This document shows positions 1 to 7,114 of a stretch of 64,000 nt of DNA, piece after piece. The stretch is from Polaribacter sp. NJDZ03. GTDB lineage: Bacteria > Bacteroidota > Bacteroidia > Flavobacteriales > Flavobacteriaceae. The notes beneath the pieces are model-generated. The model was not told the DNA's origin. It saw nothing but the letters and a program-made list of their open reading frames with translations, and ran no database searches. The position numbers and the translations under genes are program-made. Where the stretch lies: the NCBI RefSeq assembly GCF_019263805.1, contig NZ_CP079195.1:1243501-1307500 (forward strand). Reading direction: 5' to 3'. Every line of letters starts with the position of its first letter. Within the stretch, counting starts at the first letter, position 1.

Positions 1-227
1 CTTATGTATTTAACAAAACAGAAGAACTTACCATAGACTCTCTTTCTGATGATGATATTGAATTTTGGATAAACTCTAACACGCTACACACTAATGACAT
101 TGCTATTGTATTAGAAAATGACATATTAGAAGAAAGTGATTTTTATTTTTCATCTTTAGAAGACGAAAACATTGAAGATTATATAAATTCTATAGATAAC
201 ACTTCATTTTTAAATGAAATAAAATAA
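1..227 (+). CDS. C-terminal end of an acidic hypothetical protein (5' end outside window)
   Basis: An open frame runs in from the left edge and stops with TAA at 225-227, giving about 74 residues rich in Asp, Glu and Asn. No catalytic motif is visible in this fragment. The stop lies 11 bases before the next gene on the same strand, so the two are probably co-transcribed. In Flavobacteriaceae the downstream gene is usually the last of a small locus of an ECF sigma factor, a hypothetical or anti-sigma protein, and a secreted 'sensor'; by position this fragment would be the middle member. That is inference from context only. Reading frame is certain, function is not. Confidence 0.6.
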   Translation, partial: YVFNKTEELTIDSLSDDDIEFWINSNTLHTNDIAIVLENDILEESDFYFSSLEDENIEDYINSIDNTSFLNEIK

Positions 228-238
228 AAATTAAGAAT

Positions 239-703
239 ATGAAAAAAATTATAACCCTTATTTGCATTACCCTTTTTTGTACTCTTACCCTGTCTGCTCA
301 AGACAGTAAAGGAAGTAAAGAGAAAATTAAGGCACTTAAAGTTTCTTATTTAACAGAAAAACTAAACTTAACACCAAGTGAAGCTGAAAAATTTTGGCCT
401 ATTTACAACGCATACTCTAAAGAACAATATTCTTTAAGATATACACTTAGGCACGAAATTAAAACGGCAATGAAAGATAAGGAAGGTGAAACAAACTGTT
501 TAACCGAAAATGATGCAGAAAAATTAGTCCTGTTAAAATTAACAACAGATCAGAAAACGTACGAATCTCAGAAAATCTTTATAAATAACATTAAAAAAGT
601 AATTTCTTATAAAAAGATTGTTCAACTACAAGTAGCAGAAATGGAGTTTGGCAGAAAATTAATGAGTAAATACAAACATAGGAAATCAGAATCTAAAAAT
701 TAA
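239..703 (+). CDS. Periplasmic Spy/CpxP-like 'sensor of ECF-type sigma factor' protein
   Basis: A 154-residue secreted protein. Residues 1-20 form a typical signal peptide ending in LSAQ. The mature part is helical and charged, with the LTPSEAEKFWPIY segment (about residues 44-56) that marks the Flavobacteria proteins usually annotated as sensor of ECF-type sigma factor, a Spy/CpxP-like helical periplasmic fold. The likely role is periplasmic monitoring of metal or envelope state feeding into an upstream sigma/anti-sigma pair, but the sigma gene lies outside the window. It starts 11 bases after the preceding gene and ends at a strong bidirectional terminator. Family assignment is fairly sure; the signalling role is inferred. 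Confidence 0.65.
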   Translation: MKKIITLICITLFCTLTLSAQDSKGSKEKIKALKVSYLTEKLNLTPSEAEKFWPIYNAYSKEQYSLRYTLRHEIKTAMKDKEGETNCLTENDAEKLVLLKLTTDQKTYESQKIFINNIKKVISYKKIVQLQVAEMEFGRKLMSKYKHRKSESKN

Positions 704-705
704 AC

Positions 706-739
706 AAAAAAAAGGAAGCTAAATGCTTCCTTTTTTTTA
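706..739. terminator. Bidirectional terminator between convergent genes
   Basis: A hairpin with the stem AAAAGGAAGC / GCTTCCTTTT and a five-base loop (710-734) is flanked by an A run on one side and a T run on the other, so it can end transcription from both sides. The T run includes the stop codon of the minus-strand gene at 737. Confidence 0.85.
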
Positions 740-934
740 TTCTTTAATTAATGCCATGCAAGAATATAATTCTGGTTTATTAGAAGTAAACTGCTTTAAC
801 CAAATTGTTAGCTCATCTATTTCATAAGGTAACAATCGACTTAAGGCCTTTTCGACTTCTTTACAAAACAAATCTGAATTAAAACTCACCTTCTTTAGTA
901 CCGTTTTAGTGTACTCAAACATTGCTCTAGCCAT
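737..934 (-). CDS. Conserved small hypothetical protein (65 aa)
   Basis: A 65-residue protein beginning MARAMFEYTK, with no signal peptide or membrane segment. It is predicted to be mostly helical, with a short hydrophobic patch (LTIWLKQF). Small cytosolic proteins of this form are conserved and uncharacterised in Flavobacteriaceae. Its stop codon overlaps the terminator it shares with the convergent upstream gene. It stands alone between two terminators. I do not recognise a function. Confidence 0.65.
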   Translation of the reverse strand: MARAMFEYTKTVLKKVSFNSDLFCKEVEKALSRLLPYEIDELTIWLKQFTSNKPELYSCMALIKE

Positions 935-1002
935 TTTTATTAATTAAATTAGACAATATAAAACACCTACTAAATCGTTATAGTAGCGTTACCAAATTTA
1001 AC

Positions 1003-1031
1003 AAAAAAAACCATCATTATTGAAATGATGG
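1003..1031 (-). terminator. Rho-independent terminator for the 86-aa gene
   Basis: CCATCATT (1011-1018) pairs with AATGATGG (1024-1031). On the minus strand the hairpin is followed by eight T residues. It lies 31 bases beyond the stop codon of the gene at 1062. Confidence 0.8.
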
Positions 1032-1061
1032 TCTTAAATTTTGCTTAAAAATTTGTTAAGA

Positions 1062-1322
1062 TTATAAAGTGTTAATCTTTTCTACTAAACCTTTTGCTTT
1101 TTCTTCTAATTCTAGGTTGATTGCTTTAAAGTGAGCTTTTTTGTTTTCTACCTTACTGTTGTTTACTTTAGATACTAAAGTGTCAAAAGTTTCGATAGCT
1201 TCATCAATAATTGCTTCTCCTTTTTCAGTTGCATTTTTTAAGATTGAAACATCTAATGCATATTCGATAACATCACCTAAAACGTAATTGATATCTTTTT
1301 TTAAGTTTTTTATACTTGCCAT
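1062..1322 (-). CDS. Conserved small helical protein (86 aa)
   Basis: An 86-residue soluble protein starting MASIKNLKKDINYVLGDVIE. The sequence is strongly helical with heptad-like spacing of hydrophobic residues and is rich in Lys and Glu. No enzyme motif is present. Proteins with this N-terminus are common and uncharacterised in Flavobacteriia. It is followed by its own terminator and preceded closely by the CAT-like gene on the same strand (28 bases). Function unknown. Confidence 0.65.
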   Translation of the reverse strand: MASIKNLKKDINYVLGDVIEYALDVSILKNATEKGEAIIDEAIETFDTLVSKVNNSKVENKKAHFKAINLELEEKAKGLVEKINTL

Positions 1323-1350
1323 AACTTATTTAAAATTTAATTTTGCAAAG

Positions 1351-1977
1351 TTAGGTGTTTTTATCTAATTGTTTCTTATATTCTTCAAAAAATAAACCAA
1401 TATGATATCCGTCTACTAATGCGTGGTTTGCAGCAATAGCTACAGGCATCATTATTTTATCGTTTTCTTCAAAAATTTTACCAAAAGATAACTTTGGTAT
1501 ACTTTCATTTTTAAGTCCAGAAATGGGTTCTTTTTGGCTTGTAAAAGTAAACCATGGTAAAGCAGAGCAATAAATACAACTATCCGATTCTGTTGGTGGA
1601 AATAAATCTGTAGAATTCGAAATTCGTTCTTTCTCGTCTAAAAAATTCTTATTGAATATTTTAAAATCTTCAGAAAAACGAATAAAAGAAAATCCAAAAG
1701 TATGGTCTTTTCTTGCAATGGTTGCTGAAGCATGAATAGTATCACAGATAAAAATTTTATCTCCTTGTATTCTATATTTAAAATTTTCTATTTTATTTAA
1801 TGCCACTAAACAAGCATGTAAATACATAACAAAGAAAGATTCTTTTGCTGTTTTAGATTTTTTATAAATCTTACTAACATCAACATTAACCGTCACTCCA
1901 AAAAAAGGATCTTCTAAATTTTTAAAATGTTCGTAATGTTGTTTCCTATTCCAGATATCAATATCTAAATATTTCAT
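1351..1977 (-). CDS. Chloramphenicol acetyltransferase-like acyltransferase
   Basis: A 208-residue protein of the chloramphenicol O-acetyltransferase fold, the usual length for type A CATs (about 210-220). The catalytic signature NHALVDGYH lies near the C-terminus, with the general-base His at residue 185 and the structural Asp at 189 (HxxxDG). The N-terminal start (DIDIWNRKQHYEHF) also matches the family. Acetyl-CoA-dependent acylation is expected, but the acceptor cannot be read from the sequence, and many chromosomal Bacteroidetes members are not known resistance enzymes. It overlaps the HAD gene upstream by 4 bases (1974-1977), suggesting translational coupling. No resistance context is present. 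Confidence 0.85.
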   Translation of the reverse strand: MKYLDIDIWNRKQHYEHFKNLEDPFFGVTVNVDVSKIYKKSKTAKESFFVMYLHACLVALNKIENFKYRIQGDKIFICDTIHASATIARKDHTFGFSFIRFSEDFKIFNKNFLDEKERISNSTDLFPPTESDSCIYCSALPWFTFTSQKEPISGLKNESIPKLSFGKIFEENDKIMMPVAIAANHALVDGYHIGLFFEEYKKQLDKNT

Positions 1978-2672
1978 AAAAAAGGAAGGATGTCTTTAAT
2001 GTTAGCAACTGTTGTATAGTCTGAATCAGATTTTTCTTGATCACTCACCTCTTCATGAACCCATGTGGTATGAAACGGAACATGAATGGCAGATGCACCT
2101 AAAGCTACTAATGGTAAAACATCTGATTTTAACGAATTACCAATCATTAAAAATTCTGATGGCTTAATATCTAAATGCTTTATCAACTTCTTGTAATCTT
2201 TTGCCTTCTTATCACTCATTACTTCTATGTGATGAAAATATTTTAGCAAATTAGATTTCTCCAACTTTCTTTCTTGATCTAATAAATCTCCTTTGGTAGC
2301 AACAATCAATTTATATTTTCCTTGTAGCGATTGCAACACCTCTTCTACTCCATCTAGCAATTCTATAGGTTTATCTAACATCTCTTTACCGATGTTTAAA
2401 ATTGCGGCTATTGTTTTTTGATTTACGGTATAATTAGAAAGCTCTAAAGCACATTCTACCATCGATAAAATAAAACCTTTTACACCATAACCATAATAGG
2501 CTAAGTTTTTAACCTCTTTCTTAAAAAGTTCTTGGTCTATTTTATTTTCGGTCTCGTACTTTGCTAATAATTTTGCAAATTGATGTTCTGCATCTCTAAA
2601 ATAAGTTTCGTTTACCCACAAAGTATCATCCGCGTCAAAAGCAATTACCTTTATGTTGTTACTTATTTTCAT
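1974..2672 (-). CDS. HAD-family hydrolase (phosphatase)
   Basis: A 232-residue haloacid-dehalogenase-type hydrolase. Motif I is FDADDTLW, with the nucleophile Asp13 and acid/base Asp15; motif II is VATKGD and motif IV is IGNSLKSDVLP. An alpha-helical cap lies between motifs I and II, so this is a subclass-I enzyme like YjjG or phosphoglycolate phosphatase. The substrate is unknown. It overlaps the acyltransferase gene downstream by 4 bases and begins 3 bases after kdsB on the same strand, so it is probably in one transcript with kdsB. A role in Kdo-8-phosphate dephosphorylation is conceivable from the neighbour, but KdsC belongs to a different, capless subclass, so I do not propose it. Confidence 0.85.
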   Translation of the reverse strand: MKISNNIKVIAFDADDTLWVNETYFRDAEHQFAKLLAKYETENKIDQELFKKEVKNLAYYGYGVKGFILSMVECALELSNYTVNQKTIAAILNIGKEMLDKPIELLDGVEEVLQSLQGKYKLIVATKGDLLDQERKLEKSNLLKYFHHIEVMSDKKAKDYKKLIKHLDIKPSEFLMIGNSLKSDVLPLVALGASAIHVPFHTTWVHEEVSDQEKSDSDYTTVANIKDILPFL

Positions 2673-2675
2673 GAT

Positions 2676-3407
2676 TTATAATTTTAAAAATTGAATCGCT
2701 TTTTCTAAATCTTCCGGAGTATCTATACCTACAGCTTCTACATCTGTTTCTACCATTTTAATTTTTTTACCAATTTCTTGGTATCTAATGGCTTCTATTT
2801 TTTCTGCAGCTTCCAATGGAGTCATTGGTGTATTGTAAAAATCTATTAGCGCTTGTTTTCTAAAAGCATACACGCCTTTGTGTTTATAATACTTAACTGC
2901 AATATCTTTATCTCTATGAAACGGAATTACACTTCTAGAAAAGTAAATTGCTAAATTATCTACATCGGTAATTACCTTCACATTATTAGGATTTTCAATA
3001 TCTTCTTTATTGGTAATTTGTACTTTTAAAGAAGCCAAATCAATCTCTTTTTTATCGTCTTTTTTAAAGACATCAATTAATTTAGAAAGCGAAACTTCAT
3101 CTATAAAAGGTTCATCTCCTTGTACGTTAATTACAATATCTGCTTCTATATTTTCTACTGCTTCGGCAATTCTATCAGAACCGCATTCGTGTTCTTTGAT
3201 ACTCATAATTGCTTTTCCGCCTGCGTTTTCTATAGTTTTAAAAATAACATCAGAATCTGTTACAATAAAAACATCATCAAATAAATTGGTATGCAAAGCG
3301 GCTTCATACGTTCTTAAAATAACAGGTTTCCCTCCTAAATCTTTCATTAACTTTCCAGGGAAACGAGATGCACTATATCGTGCAGGAATCATGGCAATTA
3401 TTTTCAT
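2676..3407 (-). CDS. kdsB: 3-deoxy-manno-octulosonate cytidylyltransferase (CMP-Kdo synthetase)
   Basis: KdsB activates Kdo with CTP to give CMP-Kdo for the inner core of lipopolysaccharide. The 243-residue length is normal. The N-terminal nucleotide-binding motif [15 protein letters not shown], the NVQGDEPF motif near residue 95 and the HKGVYAFRK segment near residue 180 are all intact. It heads a minus-strand run with the HAD hydrolase and the CAT-like protein. The gap of 33 bases to the pterin synthase gene upstream suggests a longer transcript starting at idi. Confidence 0.95.
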   Translation of the reverse strand: MKIIAMIPARYSASRFPGKLMKDLGGKPVILRTYEAALHTNLFDDVFIVTDSDVIFKTIENAGGKAIMSIKEHECGSDRIAEAVENIEADIVINVQGDEPFIDEVSLSKLIDVFKKDDKKEIDLASLKVQITNKEDIENPNNVKVITDVDNLAIYFSRSVIPFHRDKDIAVKYYKHKGVYAFRKQALIDFYNTPMTPLEAAEKIEAIRYQEIGKKIKMVETDVEAVGIDTPEDLEKAIQFLKL

Positions 3408-3440
3408 AAATTATATTTAAAAGGGTACTGTAAAAAATTA

Positions 3441-3854
3441 TTACTCTCCAGAATAACGCACAAAATTTCTTCGTGTTTCGTATAAAGTTACTTCTATTTC
3501 TAAATTTGCTGGTATGTGAGCTCGTAATTTATTATAAATAATTATCGAAATATTTTCTGCAGTTGGATTTAAGTTTTTAAATTCTGGAACTTCAATATTT
3601 AAGTTTTTATGATCAAAAGGCTCTTCTACCTCTTCTTTAATCAATTCTCTTAACAAGCCTAAATCATACACAAAACCAGTAATAGGATCTACCTCGCCAA
3701 ACAACGCCACTATCATTTCATAATTATGACCATGATAGTTTGGGTTGCTGCATTTACCAAATACTTCTGCGTTTTTCTCATCAGACCAGTCCGGATGAAA
3801 TAACCTGTGAGCAGCATTAAAATGTGCTCTTCTATAAACTTTTACTTTAGGCAT
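3441..3854 (-). CDS. 6-pyruvoyltetrahydropterin synthase / QueD family protein
   Basis: A 137-residue T-fold protein that converts dihydroneopterin triphosphate to a 6-substituted tetrahydropterin. Zinc ligands His16, His41 and His43 and the catalytic Cys35 are present. The motif is Cys, five residues, then HGH (CSNPNYHGH), the spacing of true 6-pyruvoyl-tetrahydropterin synthases; classical QueD has Cys, three residues, HGH. It may therefore make 6-pyruvoyl-tetrahydropterin rather than, or as well as, the queuosine precursor. The start overlaps the end of idi by 8 bases, so translation is probably coupled. Family is sure; the product is undecided. Confidence 0.85.
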   Translation of the reverse strand: MPKVKVYRRAHFNAAHRLFHPDWSDEKNAEVFGKCSNPNYHGHNYEMIVALFGEVDPITGFVYDLGLLRELIKEEVEEPFDHKNLNIEVPEFKNLNPTAENISIIIYNKLRAHIPANLEIEVTLYETRRNFVRYSGE

Positions 3855-4365
3855 TTTTTAATTTTTCAAAAGATTTATCAAAAATAATTTTAAACCACTC
3901 TGTATATTCATTTGGATTGTTCTCCATGTCTTTTTTAACATCAAGTAAAGTCATCCACTTATAAGCTTCTACTTCTTCTTTATTTATTTTTGGAGCATCG
4001 TTATAATAACCAACCATTACATGATCGAATTCATGCTCTGTTAAACCGTTATCAAAAGGTGCTTTGTACATAAACGAAAAAACTTCCTTTATCTCCGTAA
4101 CAAATCCCATTTCTTCCATTAATCTTCGTTTACCTGCAGCTAAATTTGTTTCACCATCTCTTTGATGAGAACAACAGGTATTTGTCCATAATAAAGGCGA
4201 ATGGTATTTATGTGCTGCTCTTTGTTGCAACATTAATTCTCCTTTATCGTTAAAAACAAAAACTGAGAAAGCTCTATGCAATAATGCTTTTTCGTGCGCT
4301 TCCATTTTTGCCATTAACCCAATCTGGGTATCTTTTTCATCAACTAAAACTACTTGTTCTTCCAT
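3847..4365 (-). CDS. idi: Isopentenyl-diphosphate delta-isomerase, type I
   Basis: A 172-residue Nudix-fold enzyme that interconverts isopentenyl and dimethylallyl diphosphate for isoprenoids (menaquinone side chain, carotenoids, undecaprenyl phosphate). The active-site Cys motif TNTCCSH (Cys64/65), the Nudix-like stretch GKRRLMEEMGF and the metal-binding EHEFDHV segment are in order. It is the first gene of a minus-strand run idi, pterin synthase, kdsB, HAD, CAT-like. A -7 element TATTTTTG lies only five bases before the start codon, so the message may have almost no leader. Confidence 0.95.
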   Translation of the reverse strand: MEEQVVLVDEKDTQIGLMAKMEAHEKALLHRAFSVFVFNDKGELMLQQRAAHKYHSPLLWTNTCCSHQRDGETNLAAGKRRLMEEMGFVTEIKEVFSFMYKAPFDNGLTEHEFDHVMVGYYNDAPKINKEEVEAYKWMTLLDVKKDMENNPNEYTEWFKIIFDKSFEKLKNA

Positions 4366-4370
4366 ATTAG

Positions 4371-4378
4371 CAAAAATA
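4371..4378 (-). promoter_or_regulatory. Putative -7 promoter element of idi
   Basis: Reads TATTTTTG on the minus strand, matching the Bacteroidetes -7 consensus TAnnTTTG. I see no TTG at the -33 distance. The predicted start of transcription falls at about the idi start codon (4363-4365). Confidence 0.4.
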
Positions 4379-4454
4379 AGAAAATCAATGAGTATTAAAT
4401 CATAAAATAATTACAAAAGCCATCAGAGTTTTCTTTTCTTTTATTTTGATAACA

Positions 4455-4462
4455 TATATTTG
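4455..4462 (+). promoter_or_regulatory. Putative -7 promoter element of the lipoprotein cyclophilin gene
   Basis: TATATTTG fits TAnnTTTG exactly and lies 25 bases before the start codon at 4488. No clear -33 TTG is seen. Confidence 0.5.
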
Positions 4463-4487
4463 TAATTCTTAACGCCCAATTTGTTTC

Positions 4488-5165
4488 ATGAAAATTTTCT
4501 TAAAAGCCTTTTTTATAGTTGCCATAATTGCATTTTATCAATGTAAAGATGAAAAGAAACCTGTAGAAAAACAAACCAATAAAACTAAACTAGAAGAGAA
4601 AGTTGTAAAAGCATGGGATAGCTTAAATAGTAAAAACACAGAAGCTTTTTTAACCGAATTTGGCAAACAAAACCCAGAAACCATTGTAGAAATTACAACC
4701 GATTTTGGTAAAATAAAATTGCGTTTATTTGATGATGTGCCAATTCATAGAGCTAATTTTATTTTCTTAACCAAAATAAAATATTTTAACACCACCGTTT
4801 TTTATAGAATTGCTAAAAACTTTGTGCTACAAGGTGGTAATTCTGATGAAATGTACACCCAGAGAGAACGCCGAAAATATGGAAACTATCTGCTAGAACC
4901 AGAATTTAGAAATAACAGAAAACATAAATATGGTGCATTGGCAGCAGCAAGACAATGGGACCACAACCCTAATAAATTATCCAGCCCTTTTGAGTTTTAT
5001 ATTGTTCAGAGCAAGAGAGGTGCTCATCATTTAGATAATGAACACACTGTTTTTGGTGAAGTTATTTCTGGATTTGATACCATGACAAAAATATCTAAAG
5101 TAGAAGTTGGCGTAGATGAATGGCCCGTTAATGATGTAAAAATGCACATAGAAATTATAGAATAA
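4488..5165 (+). CDS. Lipoprotein peptidyl-prolyl cis-trans isomerase (cyclophilin type)
   Basis: A 225-residue protein with a lipoprotein signal: a hydrophobic stretch at residues 5-17 and a lipidation Cys at 19. A charged linker (about 20-60) leads to a cyclophilin domain (about 65-222) with the VFYRIAKNFVLQGGN core, whose Arg matches the catalytic Arg of cyclophilins. It probably helps fold periplasmic or outer-membrane proteins while anchored in a membrane. Compared with cytosolic cyclophilins it has an unusual RRKYGNYLLEPEF insert after the active site, which is common in this Bacteroidetes subfamily. It is transcribed alone, divergent from idi. Confidence 0.9.
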   Translation: MKIFLKAFFIVAIIAFYQCKDEKKPVEKQTNKTKLEEKVVKAWDSLNSKNTEAFLTEFGKQNPETIVEITTDFGKIKLRLFDDVPIHRANFIFLTKIKYFNTTVFYRIAKNFVLQGGNSDEMYTQRERRKYGNYLLEPEFRNNRKHKYGALAAARQWDHNPNKLSSPFEFYIVQSKRGAHHLDNEHTVFGEVISGFDTMTKISKVEVGVDEWPVNDVKMHIEIIE

Positions 5166-5519
5166 AGAGCTATTCCATAGAGAATTGTTAAGAAATGATA
5201 CTATTTAGTGTCTAGCAAAAAAGGACTTAAGACCGCTGCACTAAAAGACACAAGAAACAAGACTTTGTCAAATAACTATTTTTAAGTGTTTGGTCCGTTA
5301 AAAGAAAAACTCAATAAAAGCCTGTAAAATAGGTGTCTTTATTTTCTTTTTATCACCAATCAACAACCTTTTATCTAAGATACTAGACTTGCTTCTAATA
5401 CAAATATTTTTCATTTAGAAACAAACCTCAGAGAATTGAATCCTTAGCTATCGATCTGCGATTAAAATCACTAAAAAAATTATAGAATAAACCCTATCTT
5501 TGCACCTCAAATTTTGTAG
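5166..5519 (+). other. Intergenic region, 354 bp, upstream of prfC
   Basis: No open frame with coding character and no RNA gene was found. The only element I can support is the prfC -7 box near the right end. The left part is AT-rich with no terminator hairpin that I can recognise. Confidence 0.5.
5495..5502 (+). promoter_or_regulatory. Putative -7 promoter element of prfC
   Basis: TATCTTTG followed by CACCTC is a perfect match to the TAnnTTTG element, 17 bases before the start codon at 5520. The -33 region has no good TTG. Confidence 0.6.
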
Positions 5520-7112
5520 ATGACATTTTTAGAAGAAATAGCACGTAGAAGAACTTTTGGTATTATATCGCATCCGGATGCTGGTAAAACCACATTAACA
5601 GAAAAATTATTACTTTTTGGTGGCGCAATTCAAGAAGCTGGTGCTGTAAAAAATAATAAGATAAAAAAGGGAGCAACTTCCGATTTTATGGAGATTGAAC
5701 GTCAGCGTGGTATTTCTGTTGCTACTTCTGTTTTAGCTTTCATTTATCAAGATAAAAAAATAAACATTTTAGATACTCCTGGTCACAAAGATTTTGCTGA
5801 GGATACTTTTAGAACTTTAACTGCTGTAGATAGCGTTATTGTGGTAATTGATGTTGCAAAAGGGGTTGAGCCTCAAACCGAGAAATTGGTGGAAGTTTGT
5901 AGAATGAGAAGCATACCAATGTTGGTTTTTATCAACAAGTTGGATAGAGAAGGAAAAGATGCCTTTGATTTATTGGATGAAGTTGAGCAAAAATTAGGTT
6001 TGCGCGTTACTCCAATGAGTTTCCCAATAGGAATGGGATATGACTTTAAAGGAATTTATAATATTTGGGAAAAGAAATTAAATCTTTTTTCTGGTGATAA
6101 TAAAACCTCTATTTCTAAAGGTGTTGAGTTTGATGATTTATCGAACCCAGAACTAGACGAAATAGTGGGTAAAAAAGCCGCGGATACTTTACGTGAAGAA
6201 ATAGAATTGATAAGCGAGGTTTACCCCGATTTTGACAGAGAAGAGTACCTGAGCGGTTCGCTCCAACCTGTATTTTTTGGTTCTGCTTTAAACAACTTTG
6301 GAGTAAAAGAATTATTAGATGCATTTATTAAGATTGCGCCTTCTCCACAACCTAAAAAAGCAGAAGAGCGTTTAGTCGATTCTAAAGAGAAAAAAATGAC
6401 TGGTTTTGTGTTTAAAATCCATGCAAACATGGATCCAAAACACAGAGATAGATTGGCTTTTATTAAAATCGTATCGGGTACTTTTAAAAGAAATGCGCCT
6501 TATTTACATGTTAGAAATGGTAAAAAAGTAAAATTCTCTAGTCCGAATGCCTTTTTTGCTGAAAAGAAAGAAATTGTAGACGAATCTTTTCCTGGCGATA
6601 TTGTAGGAATACATGATACCGGAAACTTTAAAATTGGAGATACGTTAACAGAAGGTGAAGAATTGAATTTTAAAGGAATTCCTAGTTTTTCTCCAGAACA
6701 TTTCCGTTACGTAAACAACGCAGACCCAATGAAATCTAAACAATTATATAAAGGTTTAGATCAATTAATGGATGAAGGTGTAGCGCAGCTATTTACTTTA
6801 GATATGAATGGTAGAAAAGTTATTGGAACTGTTGGTGCGTTGCAATATGAGGTAATTCAATACAGACTAGAACACGAATATGGAGCAAAATGTTCTTACG
6901 AAAATTTAAGTGTTCACAAAGCGTGTTGGGTAGAACCAGAAGATATTAAGAACGATGAATTTAAAGAATTTAAACGTGTTAAGCAACGTTATTTAGCAAA
7001 AGACAAACAAGGTCAGTTGGTGTTTTTAGCAGATTCTGAATTTACCATACAAATGACACAAAGTAAATACCCAACGGTAAAGTTGCATTTTACAAGTGAA
7101 TTTAAAAAATAA
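5520..7112 (+). CDS. prfC: Peptide chain release factor 3 (RF3)
   Basis: RF3 is the GTPase that recycles RF1/RF2 from the ribosome after peptide release. The protein has 530 residues, equal to the E. coli family length. GTPase motifs are intact: G1 SHPDAGKTTL (about 17-26), the switch-I RQRGISV segment, G3 DTPGHKDF and G4 NKLDRE. The EF-Tu-like domain 2 and the RF3-specific C-terminal domain follow. It ends 2 bases before the next gene, so the outer-membrane-type protein at 7115 is probably in the same transcript, though the functions have no evident link. Confidence 0.97.
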   Translation: MTFLEEIARRRTFGIISHPDAGKTTLTEKLLLFGGAIQEAGAVKNNKIKKGATSDFMEIERQRGISVATSVLAFIYQDKKINILDTPGHKDFAEDTFRTLTAVDSVIVVIDVAKGVEPQTEKLVEVCRMRSIPMLVFINKLDREGKDAFDLLDEVEQKLGLRVTPMSFPIGMGYDFKGIYNIWEKKLNLFSGDNKTSISKGVEFDDLSNPELDEIVGKKAADTLREEIELISEVYPDFDREEYLSGSLQPVFFGSALNNFGVKELLDAFIKIAPSPQPKKAEERLVDSKEKKMTGFVFKIHANMDPKHRDRLAFIKIVSGTFKRNAPYLHVRNGKKVKFSSPNAFFAEKKEIVDESFPGDIVGIHDTGNFKIGDTLTEGEELNFKGIPSFSPEHFRYVNNADPMKSKQLYKGLDQLMDEGVAQLFTLDMNGRKVIGTVGALQYEVIQYRLEHEYGAKCSYENLSVHKACWVEPEDIKNDEFKEFKRVKQRYLAKDKQGQLVFLADSEFTIQMTQSKYPTVKLHFTSEFKK

Positions 7113-7114
7113 TT

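Noticed and set aside
1351..1977. The CAT-like gene as an acquired antibiotic resistance gene
   Set aside because: Base composition and codon use look like those of its neighbours, it is coupled to a housekeeping HAD gene, and there is no mobile element next to it.
3010..3420. A 136-residue open frame opposite kdsB
   Set aside because: It is antisense to intact KdsB motifs and is rich in Ser and Ile as expected for a shadow frame.
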